This document shows, one piece after another, positions 53,868 through 63,159 of a stretch of DNA of 64,000 bases; the stretch's first letter is position 1, and every line of letters starts with the position of its first letter. The DNA comes from Sphingomonas sp. CCH10-B3. GTDB taxonomy: Bacteria; Pseudomonadota; Alphaproteobacteria; Sphingomonadales; Sphingomonadaceae. Position numbers and translations under genes: made by a program. The stretch spans positions 11,518-75,517 of the forward strand of contig NZ_LSIJ01000010.1 of NCBI RefSeq assembly GCF_001556185.1, given 5' to 3'. The notes under the pieces are model-generated. The model did not search any database, was not told the origin of the DNA, and worked only from the letters and a program-made list of their open reading frames with translations.

Positions 53868-56800
53868 GGCTGCACCTCCGGCTCAGGTTCGGCTGGCGGA
53901 TCGGCGGGCTTGCGACGATGGAAGTAACGGCTCACCCGGTCGCCGAGCGTGCGGCAGATGACGTAGAAGCTCGGCGTGAACAGCAGCCCGAAGGTCGTCA
54001 CGCCGATCATCCCGAAAAACACCGCCACGCCCAGCGCGCGGCGCATTTCGGCGCCTGGCCCCGACCCGATTACCAGCGGCAAGGTGCCGAGGATGAAGGC
54101 GATCGAGGTCATGATGATCGGGCGCAGGCGCTGGGCAGCAGCATGCTCGGCGGCTTCGCGCAGTTCCATCCCGGCATCTTCATTGGCCTTGGCAAATTCG
54201 ACGATCAGGATCGCGTTCTTCGCGGCAAGGCCGATCAGCACCACCAGCCCGATCTGCGTCAGGATGTTGTTGTCCATGCCCATCAGATTGACGCCCACGA
54301 TCGCCGCCAGCAGGCACATCGGCACGATCAGGATGACCGCCATCGGCAGCACGAGGCTTTCGTAATTGGCGGCGAGCAGCAGGAACACGAACAGCACCGC
54401 GAGCCCGAACACCAGCGCGCCGGTATTGCCCGCCTGCTGCTGCTCGAACGCCAGCTCCGTCCATTCGAACGACATGCCCGCCGGCAGCGTCTCGCCAGCG
54501 AGCTTCGCCATCGTCTGAAGCGACTGGCCGGATGAATAGCCCGGAGCAGTGTCGCCCTGCAGTTCAGCCGCAGGATAGAGATTGTAGCGCACGACGCGAT
54601 ACGGTCCGCTGTCATTCTTGAGCGTCAGCACGGCATCGAGCGGCACCATCGCGCCTGCGGCCGAACGCGTCTTGAGCTTGCCGATGTCGGCGATATCGTC
54701 GCGATAGGGTGCATCGGCCTGTGCCGTCACGCGATAGGTGCGGCCAAGGAAGTTGAAGTCGTTGATATAACTCGAGCCGAGATAGGTGCCGAGCGTGCGG
54801 AAGATGTTCTGCACCGGCACGCCGAGCTGTTCGGCGCGCGGCCGGTCGATATCGGCGGTCAGGCGCGGGGTACGCACGTTGAAGGTGGTAAAGGTGCCTG
54901 CGATCCCGGGGGTCTGGTTGGCGCGCATCATCATCGCGAACGCTGCTCCTTCGAGCGCGGCATAGCCCTGGTTCTGGCGATCCTCGATCAGCATCTTGAA
55001 GCCGCCACCGGTGCCGATCCCCGCCACGGGCGGCGGGGGAATGACCAGCAACAGCCCATCGGTCAGGGAACTCATGGCGCCGCGCAGGTCGTTGGCGACC
55101 TCGTCCGCTGATTTGCGGTCGCCATGCGGCTTGAGCGCAACGAACATCGCAGCGGCATTGGGCGCGTTCGAGAACGTCGCGCCATCGAGCCCGGCGAACG
55201 CGACTGTCCCCGCCGATGCCGGATGCTTGAGCGCGATTGCCTGTGCGCGCTGGAGGAAGTCCGTGGTGCGCTGAAGCGACGCACCCGGCGGCAATTGCGC
55301 GGCAACGATCAGATAGCCTTGATCCTGCGCCGGGATGAACCCGGTCGGGGTCGCGGTAAAGCGCCACGCGGTCAGCCCGATCAGCGCGGCATAGACGATG
55401 ACGATCAGGCCCAGCGTGCGGATCGCGCGCGCGGTAAACCTGCCATAGCGATTGCCGAGGCTGTCGAACGCGCGATTGAAGCCGCGCGCGAACCGCATTC
55501 CCCAGCCGCGAATGCCGGGGGCAGGCGGGGGCGCTGCATCGCCGTGCGGCTTGGGCTTCAGCACCAATGCCGCCAGCGCCGGCGACAATGTCAGCGAGAC
55601 AAACGCCGAAATCGCCGTCGCCGATACGATCGTCAGCGCGAACTGGCGGTAGAATTGCCCCGAAATGCCCGGAATGAAGCTCGTCGGGATGAACACACCG
55701 CACAGCACCAGTGCGATCGCGATCAGCGCGCCCGACACTTCGTCCATCGTCTCATGCGCGGCGGCAAGCGGTGACAGTCCCTTTTCTACCATCAGCCGCT
55801 CGATATTCTCGACCACGACGATCGCGTCGTCGACGACGATGCCGATCGCCAGCACCATCCCGAACAGCGAGAGGTTGTTGATCGACAGGCCAAAGGCCGC
55901 AAGCACCGCGAACGATCCGATCAGCGACACCGGGATCGCGACAATCGGGATCAGCGCCGCGCGCCAGCTTTGCAGGAACAGCAGCACCACCAGCGCGACG
56001 AGGATCAAAGCCTCGAACAAGGTGCTCTGCACTTCCTCGATCGACGCTTCGATATATTCAGTCGGGTTATAGGGGATCGCATAGGTCATCCCCGGCGGGA
56101 AGCTCTTGGCCGAATTGGCAATTTCCTCGCGCACCGCTTCGGCGGTCGCGAGCGCGTTCGATCCCGGCAGCTGGGTGATGCAGACCGCTGTCGTCGGCTG
56201 GTTCGAGAAGAAGGGGTTGATCCCGTAATCCTGCGCGCCCAGCTCGATCCGGGCGACGTCGCGCACCCGCGTCAGCCGACCCTGATCATCGCGCTTGATG
56301 ATGATCTCGCCGAACTGCTCGGGGCTGGTCAGGCGTCCTTCGGTCTGGATGCCGAGCTGGAAGGCCGTCCCGCCACGATTGAACGGCGGTGCGCCGACCG
56401 AGCCGACCGCGACCTGCGCATTCTGGTTGCGCACGGCGGCAGTGATCTCATCGACGGTCAGGTTGCGCGCGGCGGCGAGATCGGGATCGATCCAGACGCG
56501 CATGTTATAATCGCGCGCACCGAAAATGCGTGCGCCGCCCACGCCCTGAATACGGCTGAGCCGGTCGATGATCTGCGTCGTCGCATAGTTTGAGATATAT
56601 TGCTGGCTCAGCGTCTTGTCGGGCGAGAACAAGGTCGCGCACATCAGGATGTCGGGCGAATTCTTGCGCACCGTCACGCCGATCTGGCGCACTTCCTCGG
56701 GCAGGCGCGGCTCGGCAGAAGAGACGCGGTTCTGGACGAGCACCTGCGCCTGATCGACATCGGTGCCCTGCTTGAACGTCACCGTGATCGCGATCACGCC

Positions 56801-57061
56801 GTCGCCGGTCGACGACGACGACATGTAGATCATGTTCTCGACGCCGTTGATCGATTCCTCGAGCGGCGCGGCGACCGTTTCCGCAAGCGTTTCGGCGGTG
56901 GCGCCGGGATAGGTCGCGCTCACCACCACCGTCGGCGGCGCAATCTCGGGATATTGCGCGACCGGCAGGATCGGATAAGCGACCAGCCCGAACACGATGA
57001 TGAGGATCGACAGCACGGCCGCGAAGATCGGCCGGTCGATGAAGAAATGCGGGAAGCGCAT
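53864..57061 (-). CDS. RND multidrug efflux pump, HAE1 family
   Basis: A 1065-residue inner-membrane proton/drug antiporter. Start MRFPHFFIDRPIFAAVLSIL is typical of HAE1. The proton-relay aspartates lie in GIVVDDAIVVVENIER; further landmarks are NAILIVEFAKANEDAGMEL and PLVIGSGPGAEMRRALG. Two large periplasmic loops sit between TM1-2 and TM7-8. Substrates are unknown but include hydrophobic drugs in relatives. It begins 1 bp after the adaptor stop. Confidence 0.97.
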   Translation of the reverse strand: MRFPHFFIDRPIFAAVLSILIIVFGLVAYPILPVAQYPEIAPPTVVVSATYPGATAETLAETVAAPLEESINGVENMIYMSSSSTGDGVIAITVTFKQGTDVDQAQVLVQNRVSSAEPRLPEEVRQIGVTVRKNSPDILMCATLFSPDKTLSQQYISNYATTQIIDRLSRIQGVGGARIFGARDYNMRVWIDPDLAAARNLTVDEITAAVRNQNAQVAVGSVGAPPFNRGGTAFQLGIQTEGRLTSPEQFGEIIIKRDDQGRLTRVRDVARIELGAQDYGINPFFSNQPTTAVCITQLPGSNALATAEAVREEIANSAKSFPPGMTYAIPYNPTEYIEASIEEVQSTLFEALILVALVVLLFLQSWRAALIPIVAIPVSLIGSFAVLAAFGLSINNLSLFGMVLAIGIVVDDAIVVVENIERLMVEKGLSPLAAAHETMDEVSGALIAIALVLCGVFIPTSFIPGISGQFYRQFALTIVSATAISAFVSLTLSPALAALVLKPKPHGDAAPPPAPGIRGWGMRFARGFNRAFDSLGNRYGRFTARAIRTLGLIVIVYAALIGLTAWRFTATPTGFIPAQDQGYLIVAAQLPPGASLQRTTDFLQRAQAIALKHPASAGTVAFAGLDGATFSNAPNAAAMFVALKPHGDRKSADEVANDLRGAMSSLTDGLLLVIPPPPVAGIGTGGGFKMLIEDRQNQGYAALEGAAFAMMMRANQTPGIAGTFTTFNVRTPRLTADIDRPRAEQLGVPVQNIFRTLGTYLGSSYINDFNFLGRTYRVTAQADAPYRDDIADIGKLKTRSAAGAMVPLDAVLTLKNDSGPYRVVRYNLYPAAELQGDTAPGYSSGQSLQTMAKLAGETLPAGMSFEWTELAFEQQQAGNTGALVFGLAVLFVFLLLAANYESLVLPMAVILIVPMCLLAAIVGVNLMGMDNNILTQIGLVVLIGLAAKNAILIVEFAKANEDAGMELREAAEHAAAQRLRPIIMTSIAFILGTLPLVIGSGPGAEMRRALGVAVFFGMIGVTTFGLLFTPSFYVICRTLGDRVSRYFHRRKPADPPAEPEPEVQP

Positions 57062-57062
57062 G

Positions 57063-58265
57063 TTACTTGGCTTGCGCTTCGGCGGCGGGCGGTGCCGACA
57101 GCGGCGCCGATACCGGCGCGGTATTGGCCGCGCGCGGCTTGAGCACGGTCATTGTCGCTTTGACCGGCATGCCCGGCTGCAGCCGCGTCAGCCCGTTGAT
57201 GACCACGCGGTCGGTCGGCGCGAGGCCTTCCCTGACAACGCGCAGTCCCTCGACCGGCGGGCCCGTCACGACCGGGCGCGGCGCGACCTTGCCGTCGTTG
57301 CCAACGACATAGACGAGCTTGCGCGTCTGGTCGGTGATGATCGCTTCGTCGGGGACAAGCATCGCGCGGTACGTGCCCGAGCCGAGCAGCCGTGCACGCC
57401 CGAACAGGCCCGGCGTGAGGAACCCGTCAGGATTGGCGACCACGGCATGCGCGCGGATCGTGCCCGAATTGGCGTCGATTGCATTGTCGACAAAGTCCAT
57501 CCGCCCGCGCCACCGGTAAGTGGCTTCGTCGGCAAGCTGGATCTCGATCGGGTTCGGCGCATCGCGTGACGACCGGCGAGTGCCTTCCTTGTCCTGCCGT
57601 CGATATTTCAGATAAAAACTCTCGGCGCCGTCGAACGAAAACCAGATCGGATCGGTCGAGACGACGCGCGTCAGCACGGTCGTTCCCTCCGCCACCAGAT
57701 TGCCGCGGCTCACGCGCCGGTCGGAAATCCGACCGCTGATCGGCGAGCGCACGGTCGTGAAACCCAGATTGAGCGCTGCCGTCGATGCCTGTGCGCGGCC
57801 GGCCGCGACATCGGCGCTGGCGGTGCGGGCCGCCGCCAGCTTCTGCTCATATTCTTCCTTGGAGATCGCCTGCGCTTCGAGCAGCGTCTTCGCGCGGGCC
57901 AGTTCGGTCTGCGCATTGGCAAGCGCGGCGCGCGCGCGGTTGGTCTGCGCTTCGGCTTGCGCGAGTGCGGCGCGATACGGGCGCGGATCGATTACGAACA
58001 GCGGCTGACCCTGCCGCACATATTGGCCATCGGCGAACAACACCCGGTCGATCGCGCCCGACACGCGCGGACGCAGCTCGACGTCCTGAATCGCCTCGAA
58101 GCGGCCGATATACTCGTCCCAGTCGACGATCTGGCGCTGCAGCGGCGTTGCGACCGTGACTTGGGTCGGCGGGGGGGCAGGCGGGGCGGCGCCATTCGAG
58201 CATGCGGCGAGCGCGCCGCCCATCGCTGCAGTCACGACTCCGCCGCGAACCCAAAACATGCGCAT
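57063..58265 (-). CDS. RND efflux periplasmic adaptor lipoprotein
   Basis: A 400-residue membrane fusion protein. The signal ends in a lipobox (GGALAAC, Cys22). Then come the barrel-sandwich hybrid half VELRPRVSGAIDRVLFADGQYVRQGQPLFVID, a long coiled-coil hairpin (about 100-170), the return half TVRSPISGRISDRRVSRGNLV, and the beta-barrel and proximal domains. AGGGGA lies before the ATG at 58265. First gene of the adaptor-pump-outer-membrane operon. No regulator gene adjoins. Confidence 0.95.
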   Translation of the reverse strand: MRMFWVRGGVVTAAMGGALAACSNGAAPPAPPPTQVTVATPLQRQIVDWDEYIGRFEAIQDVELRPRVSGAIDRVLFADGQYVRQGQPLFVIDPRPYRAALAQAEAQTNRARAALANAQTELARAKTLLEAQAISKEEYEQKLAAARTASADVAAGRAQASTAALNLGFTTVRSPISGRISDRRVSRGNLVAEGTTVLTRVVSTDPIWFSFDGAESFYLKYRRQDKEGTRRSSRDAPNPIEIQLADEATYRWRGRMDFVDNAIDANSGTIRAHAVVANPDGFLTPGLFGRARLLGSGTYRAMLVPDEAIITDQTRKLVYVVGNDGKVAPRPVVTGPPVEGLRVVREGLAPTDRVVINGLTRLQPGMPVKATMTVLKPRAANTAPVSAPLSAPPAAEAQAK

Positions 58266-58388
58266 CAGAGCGTCCCCTGTCGATATGGGTCGTGCCCCGA
58301 CCCGTGAAACTGGTGCCGCGATGCTGCACATGCTCACAGAGTTTTAGGTGCGAATTCGTCTTGTGCTTTGCAAGGGGCGTAATGAAAA

Positions 58389-58406
58389 CATTTGGTTACA
58401 CAAATG
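58389..58406. promoter_or_regulatory. Inverted repeat upstream of the efflux operon
   Basis: CATTTG (58389-58394) and CAAATG (58401-58406) are perfect 6-bp arms separated by GTTACA. The site is about 124 bp upstream of the adaptor ATG, in an AT-rich stretch that should hold the promoter. It may bind an unlinked regulator. Confidence 0.35.
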
Positions 58407-58424
58407 CGACATGGGGCGACGGCG

Positions 58425-58832
58425 TCAAAAACCGAGGTAAGGCCGCATCAGCAGCGCGCCGAGCCAGCCGGTCATCACTGCCAGCAGCAACAAGGTGCCG
58501 AGGATGCCGACCGAGCGGCCAATCGTCAGCCCATTGTGCGATCCGCGCAGGCCGAACGCATGAAAAACCCGCACGGCGACGAACAGTGCCGCCACGATCG
58601 ACAGCGCCAGCGGGTCAGCGGCATTGGCTTCGAGCAAGGCAATCAGCGCAAGGCCGATCGGCAGATATTCGGTAAGGTTGCCATGTGCGCGGCTGGCAGC
58701 GATCAGCCCGGGGTCACCGGCGTCGCCGAACGGCGCGCGCAGCATCATGCGGTGAGTGATGGTGTTGGCTGCGAGCGCGAGCAGCAGCAGGCTGAGCGCG
58801 GTCGCAGTGGCCGCGGTGATCATGAAGTGCAT
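58425..58832 (-). CDS. MAPEG family membrane protein
   Basis: A 135-residue four-helix protein. The MAPEG motif is present: ASRAHGNLTEYLPIGLALIALLEAN and RVFHAFGLRGSH. It is shorter than, and only generally similar to, the MAPEG protein at 9883. A role in glutathione-dependent detoxification is by family analogy. GGAGCCGGA lies before the ATG at 58832. It precedes the efflux operon in the same direction, 160 bp away. Confidence 0.85.
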   Translation of the reverse strand: MHFMITAATATALSLLLLALAANTITHRMMLRAPFGDAGDPGLIAASRAHGNLTEYLPIGLALIALLEANAADPLALSIVAALFVAVRVFHAFGLRGSHNGLTIGRSVGILGTLLLLAVMTGWLGALLMRPYLGF

Positions 58833-58898
58833 TCCGGCTCCGGCGTTAGATGGCGGGACCCGGTGTATCGGGCGGAATGCGCCCGGCTGCAAATCCTA

Positions 58899-59195
58899 TC
58901 AGGCGGCGCGGCGTCCGGTCTGCACGATCCAGGCGCGGGCCTGGCGCTGCGCCTCGGCGATTTCGCGCGCGGTCATGTCCTCGGCGATGTCGCTGCGGCA
59001 TGCCTGCGCGGCTTCGCTGCCCCATACTGCTGCCAGGTTGAACCATTTATGCGCTTCGATCAGGTCGATGGCGATGCCGCCAGCCCCCGTCGAATACAGG
59101 ATCCCCAGATCGTAACAGGCATTGCAATCGCCGCGCGCTGCATCGGCGATCCGGCTTTCGATCAAAAATGTCGCGCTCTTCAGGCTATGTGCCAT
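58899..59195 (-). CDS. Sel1-like repeat protein, short
   Basis: A 98-residue helical protein. One Sel1-type unit is clear: ACYDLGILYSTGAGGIAIDLIEAHKWFNLAAVWG, followed by a partial second helix pair. Sel1/TPR-like repeats mediate protein contacts. It has no signal peptide. GGGGTGG before the ATG at 59195 supports this start; GTG at 59204 is possible. It lies between the panC and MAPEG genes on the minus strand. Confidence 0.7.
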   Translation of the reverse strand: MAHSLKSATFLIESRIADAARGDCNACYDLGILYSTGAGGIAIDLIEAHKWFNLAAVWGSEAAQACRSDIAEDMTAREIAEAQRQARAWIVQTGRRAA

Positions 59196-59264
59196 CGCTG
59201 CCACCCCATTTTACCCCACGACGGGGATTGTGGCGCGAAGAGCTTCAACAAATGGTTAACGCGA

Positions 59265-60119
59265 TTAACCCTGTTCGATAATTTCGACCGCGACGTTGTC
59301 GATCAGCCGCGTGCCGCCCATCCGCGCGGCCGCCAGCAGCCGCAGCGGGCGGGCGAGGTCAGTCGAGGGCACCAGCGTCTCGGCGTCGACCAGCGCGACA
59401 TAATCGATGGCTTCGAACCCGCCGTGCGTGAGCGCCGTCTCTGCCGCCGCCAGTGCCGCCTGGGCATCGCCGCCGCGACCGATCGCCCGCGCCGCATCGC
59501 CGAGCGCGCGCGGCAGCGCCACCGCGCGCGCGCGGTCCTCACCGGTCAGATAGACGTTGCGCGACGACAGCGCGAGCCCGTCATCCTCGCGCTGGGTCGG
59601 CACGCCGATGATCTCGATGCCAAGGTCGAGATCGACGACCAGCCGCCGGATCACCGCGAGCTGCTGAAAATCCTTTTCGCCGAACAGCGCGACATCGGGA
59701 CGGACCTGATTGAACAATTTGGTGACGACGGTCGCGACGCCGTCGAAATGGCCGGGCCGGGCCGCACCGTCGAGCCCTTCGCTGACGCCGCCGACCGAAA
59801 TGTTGGTCGCAAAGCCGCTCGGGTAGATTTCCTCGACACCGGGCAGCCACAGCAAGGCGCAGCCCGCCTCGGCGAGCATCCGGCTGTCCTGCAGCTCACG
59901 GCGCGGATAGCGCGCGAGGTCCTCATTGGGTCCGAATTGGCGCGGATTGACGAAGATCGAGGCGACCACCTTGTCGGCGACACGCTTGGCGGCTTCGACC
60001 AGCGCGATATGCCCGGCGTGCAGCGCCCCCATCGTCGGCACCAGCGCAATCCGGGCGCCCTCGGCGCGCAGCGTGGCGATTTCCTGACGGAGTTGAACAA
60101 GCTGACGGATGGTTTGCAC
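59265..60119 (-). CDS. panC: Pantothenate synthetase
   Basis: A 284-residue enzyme joining pantoate and beta-alanine with ATP. The HIGH-like VPTMGALHAGH is at the N-terminus, with IFVNPRQFGPNEDLARYPR, GEKDFQQL and the KMSKS-like ALSSRNVYL. Start appears to be GTG at 60119, which gives MQTIRQLVQLR. It diverges from mipZ (77 bp between starts). panB is not in the window. Confidence 0.96.
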   Translation of the reverse strand: MQTIRQLVQLRQEIATLRAEGARIALVPTMGALHAGHIALVEAAKRVADKVVASIFVNPRQFGPNEDLARYPRRELQDSRMLAEAGCALLWLPGVEEIYPSGFATNISVGGVSEGLDGAARPGHFDGVATVVTKLFNQVRPDVALFGEKDFQQLAVIRRLVVDLDLGIEIIGVPTQREDDGLALSSRNVYLTGEDRARAVALPRALGDAARAIGRGGDAQAALAAAETALTHGGFEAIDYVALVDAETLVPSTDLARPLRLLAAARMGGTRLIDNVAVEIIEQG

Positions 60120-60196
60120 GCGCGTTTGGCCTTCGATAAGGGGACGAGCGCGGCCTTCTATGGGGGGAGCCCGCGCCGATCAACAAGGGAAGCGGC

Positions 60197-60979
60197 TTGG
60201 CCAAAACGCACGTCATTGTGTTTGCCAATGAAAAGGGCGGTACCGGCAAGTCGACGACGGCCGTCCATGTCGCGATTGCGCTTGCCGCCAAGGGTGCGCG
60301 CGTTGCTGCCTATGATCTCGACCATCGCCAGCGCACGCTCGGGCGCTACCTCGACAATCGCACAGCGACGATCAAGCGGCTCGGCCGCGACCTGCCGATG
60401 CCCGCCTATCAGACGCACGATGGCGCAAGCCTCGATCGGTTCAACGAGCAGGTCGAGGCGCTGCGCAGCGATGCCGATTTCCTGATCATCGACACGCCCG
60501 GCCGCGATGATCCCTTCGCTCGAGCCGCGGTGCAGCAGGCCGACACGCTGGTCACGCCGATGAACGACAGCTTCGTCGATTTCGATCTGATCGGGCAAGT
60601 CGACCCGACCACCTTCCGCGTCACCCGGCCGAGCTTTTATGCCGAGCTGATCTGGGACGCGCGCAAGGCCCGCGCCAAGGCCGATGGTGCGACGATCGAC
60701 TGGGTCGTGCTGCGCAACCGGCTCCAGCATATCGAGGCGCGCAACATGCGCCGGGTGTCGGACGCGCTCAGCCAGCTCGCAAAGCGCGTGGGCTTCCGGG
60801 TCATTCCCGGCCTTGGCGAGCGCGTCGTCTATCGCGAAATGTTCCCCAATGGCCTGACGCTGATCGATTCGCGCGATTTCGGCGAGATGGGGCTTGGCCA
60901 TGTCGCCGCGCGCCAGGAATTGCGCGAGATGATGGCCGCGCTCGGACTGCCCGAGCCTGCCTTGCCGTTGTTCGCCTGA
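60197..60979 (+). CDS. mipZ: MipZ-type division-site ATPase (ParA family)
   Basis: A 260-residue deviant Walker ATPase. NEKGGTGKSTTAVHVAIALA (Walker A) is followed directly by AAYDLDHRQRTLGRYLDNR, which marks MipZ rather than ordinary ParA or MinD; IDTPGRDDPF and LRNRLQHIEARNMRRV are also typical. In Caulobacter MipZ binds ParB and forms a polar gradient that keeps FtsZ at midcell. Start is TTG at 60197 with AAGGGAAG upstream. It overlaps the J-domain gene by one base (TGATG). Confidence 0.93.
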   Translation: MAKTHVIVFANEKGGTGKSTTAVHVAIALAAKGARVAAYDLDHRQRTLGRYLDNRTATIKRLGRDLPMPAYQTHDGASLDRFNEQVEALRSDADFLIIDTPGRDDPFARAAVQQADTLVTPMNDSFVDFDLIGQVDPTTFRVTRPSFYAELIWDARKARAKADGATIDWVVLRNRLQHIEARNMRRVSDALSQLAKRVGFRVIPGLGERVVYREMFPNGLTLIDSRDFGEMGLGHVAARQELREMMAALGLPEPALPLFA

Positions 60980-61266
60980 TGGCCAAGCTGCTGCTCTTCG
61001 CGGCGCTTGCCGCCGCCGCTTATTGGTGGCTGCGGCCCTATCTGACGCCGCGCCGCGCCGATCGCGGGCCGCGCTTTGAACGCAGCCTCGACGAAGCCGA
61101 AGCACGCGCGATCCTGGGCGTCACCGCGACCGACGATGCCGAAGCGATCCGGGCGGCCCACCGGCGGCTGGCGGCGGCGGTGCACCCCGATCGCGGCGGC
61201 TCGACCGAACTCATGCGCCGGATCAATCTGGCGCGCGACGTGTTGCTCAAATCCGGGGCGCAGTGA
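60979..61266 (+). CDS. Membrane-anchored J-domain protein
   Basis: A 95-residue protein. One N-terminal membrane helix (LLLFAALAAAAYWWL) is followed by LTPRRADRG and a C-terminal half-J domain: EARAILGVTATDDAEAIRAAHRRLAAAVHPDRGGS with the HPD triad intact. The layout equals the mitochondrial Pam18/Tim14-type J proteins and alphaproteobacterial DjlA/TimN-like small proteins; it would recruit DnaK to the inner membrane. It is wedged between mipZ and the phosphomannomutase gene, overlapping both. Confidence 0.9.
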   Translation: MAKLLLFAALAAAAYWWLRPYLTPRRADRGPRFERSLDEAEARAILGVTATDDAEAIRAAHRRLAAAVHPDRGGSTELMRRINLARDVLLKSGAQ

Positions 61267-61301
61267 CGCCCGAAACCCCAGCCAAGAGGCTTTCCCAACC
61301 G

Positions 61302-62684
61302 ATGACGCACCAGTTCGACCGCACCTCGCTTCGTGAATATGACATTCGCGGTATCGTCGGCAAAACGCTCGGGACGGCGGATGCCACCGCGATCGGTCGC
61401 GGCTTTGCGACGCGCGTGCGCCGCGCGGGCGGTACCCGCGTCGCCGTCGGCTATGACGGGCGCACGACGTCGGTCGAACTCGAGGCGGCGCTGGTCGAAG
61501 GGCTGACCGCGAGCGGCGTCGACGTCGTGCGGATCGGCATGGGGCCGACGCCGATGCTCTATTATGCCGAGGCGACGCTAGAAGTGGATGGCGGCATCCA
61601 GATAACCGGCAGCCATAATCCCGCCGAGTATAACGGCTTCAAGATGGTGCTCCAGCATCGCCCGTTTTTCGGCGACGACATCCAGGATCTGGCGCGGCTC
61701 GCCGCCACCGGCGACTGGGAGACGGGCGCGGGCACCGTCGACGCCGCCGATGTGATGGACGATTATGTCGGGCGGCTGATGGCGGGCTATGCCGGCGGCG
61801 CGTACCGGATCGGCTGGGACGCGGGCAATGGCGCCGCCGGGCCAGTGATCGAGAAGCTCGTCAAGCTTCTGCCGGGTGAGCATCACCTGCTGTTCACCGA
61901 TGTCGACGGTAATTTTCCCAACCATCATCCTGATCCGACTGAGGAAAAAAACCTCGCCGACCTGAAACGCCTTGTCGCTGACAAGCAGCTCGATTTCGGA
62001 CTGGCTTTCGACGGCGACGGCGACCGGATCGGCGCGATCGACGGGCAGGGCCGGGTGATCTGGGGCGACCAGCTTTTGTCCATTCTGGCCGAACCGATCC
62101 TGCGCGAGCTGCCCGGCGCGACGATCATTGCCGATGTGAAGGCCAGCCAGGCACTGTTCGACCGGGTCGCGGAACTCGGCGGTGCGCCGTTGATGTGGAA
62201 GACCGGCCATAGCCTGATCAAGACCAAGATGCGCGAAACCAATGCGCCGCTGGCCGGCGAGATGAGCGGCCACATCTTCTTCGCGCACGACTATTATGGC
62301 TTTGACGATGCCCAATATGCCGCTGTCCGGCTGATCCGCGCGGTCCATATGATCGGCAAGTCGATGACCGAGATCCGCGGCGCGATGCCCGCGCTCGTCA
62401 ATACGCCCGAAATGCGCTTTCAGGTCGATGAGAGCCGCAAGTTCGCCGTGATCGACGAAGTGCTGGCGCGGCTTGAGGCCGAGGGCGCGCAGGTCGACCG
62501 TACCGACGGCGCGCGGGTGTCGACGCCGGACGGCTGGTGGCTGTTGCGCGCGTCGAACACGCAGGATGTGCTTGTCGCGCGGGCCGAGGCGCGGACCGAG
62601 GAAGGCCGCGACCGGTTGCTGGCGATGATCGACGCGCAACTGGCGGCAAGCGGCCTGCAGCGCGGCCCGCAGGCCGCGCACTGA
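61302..62684 (+). CDS. Phosphomannomutase/phosphoglucomutase
   Basis: About 460 residues of the alpha-D-phosphohexomutase family. The catalytic serine loop is GGIQITGSHNPAEYNGFKM, the metal-binding loop FDGDGDRIGAID, and the phosphate-binding end LRASNTQDVLVARAEA. It interconverts hexose 1- and 6-phosphates for exopolysaccharide and LPS sugars. The start may instead be GTG at 61263, which overlaps the J-domain stop (GTGA) and would make the operon fully coupled; ATG at 61302 has only a weak, distant ribosome site. Confidence 0.93.
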   Translation: MTHQFDRTSLREYDIRGIVGKTLGTADATAIGRGFATRVRRAGGTRVAVGYDGRTTSVELEAALVEGLTASGVDVVRIGMGPTPMLYYAEATLEVDGGIQITGSHNPAEYNGFKMVLQHRPFFGDDIQDLARLAATGDWETGAGTVDAADVMDDYVGRLMAGYAGGAYRIGWDAGNGAAGPVIEKLVKLLPGEHHLLFTDVDGNFPNHHPDPTEEKNLADLKRLVADKQLDFGLAFDGDGDRIGAIDGQGRVIWGDQLLSILAEPILRELPGATIIADVKASQALFDRVAELGGAPLMWKTGHSLIKTKMRETNAPLAGEMSGHIFFAHDYYGFDDAQYAAVRLIRAVHMIGKSMTEIRGAMPALVNTPEMRFQVDESRKFAVIDEVLARLEAEGAQVDRTDGARVSTPDGWWLLRASNTQDVLVARAEARTEEGRDRLLAMIDAQLAASGLQRGPQAAH

Positions 62685-62838
62685 ACGGCGCCCCGTTCAG
62701 TCGAACTCGTCGCAGCTGATCGCGTAGCGGCGACGGCAGGGAATCATCGCGGCCGCCACAATGGTTTCAAGGATGGCCGCCGCCGGTGATGCCCCAATGG
62801 CGCAACGATTGCGGCGCCGGCTACGCGCGCCCGGCGGG

Positions 62839-63024
62839 TCAGCTATTGCTGCCGCCGCGCGGCTTGACGATCCAGTTGCGCTTGGCCAGCCGCAACATCG
62901 GCACGCCGCAATAGACGCAGACGCTTTCGAACTTTTCCGATCCTTCCGGCCGGAATGCCCGGCTGGCTGAGCGCTTGTGTTCGCCCGTCAGGCAGCGCGC
63001 GCGACCTGCAATCCAGCCGATCAT
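62839..63024 (-). CDS. 61-aa Cys-containing small protein
   Basis: The frame reads MIGWIAGRARCLTGEHKRSA, with FESVCVYCGVPMLRLAKRNW near the end. The CxxC pair plus an earlier Cys and His resemble a short zinc-ribbon half. I have the impression of a conserved sphingomonad family with the ending CxYCGxPMxRLAKRNW. No function is known. The 150 bp on its 3' side to the mutase gene and 135 bp on its 5' side show nothing convincing. Confidence 0.65.
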   Translation of the reverse strand: MIGWIAGRARCLTGEHKRSASRAFRPEGSEKFESVCVYCGVPMLRLAKRNWIVKPRGGSNS

Positions 63025-63159
63025 GTCCGATAGCCTTCAGTTTCCCGCATCCATTCCTCCTGGCACGGCAAGTTTTTGATTGTCAGCCAAGAATCATAAA
63101 CTCGTTTCGCAGGCGCTGGAAGGGGTGGTATTCGTACCCAACAGGCGCCACCTAGCGGC

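Noticed and set aside
62698..62760. Short minus-strand frame ending MIPCRRRYAISCDEFD
   Set aside because: Only 16-20 residues from a plausible start, with no ribosome site; the open frame upstream lacks protein-like composition.
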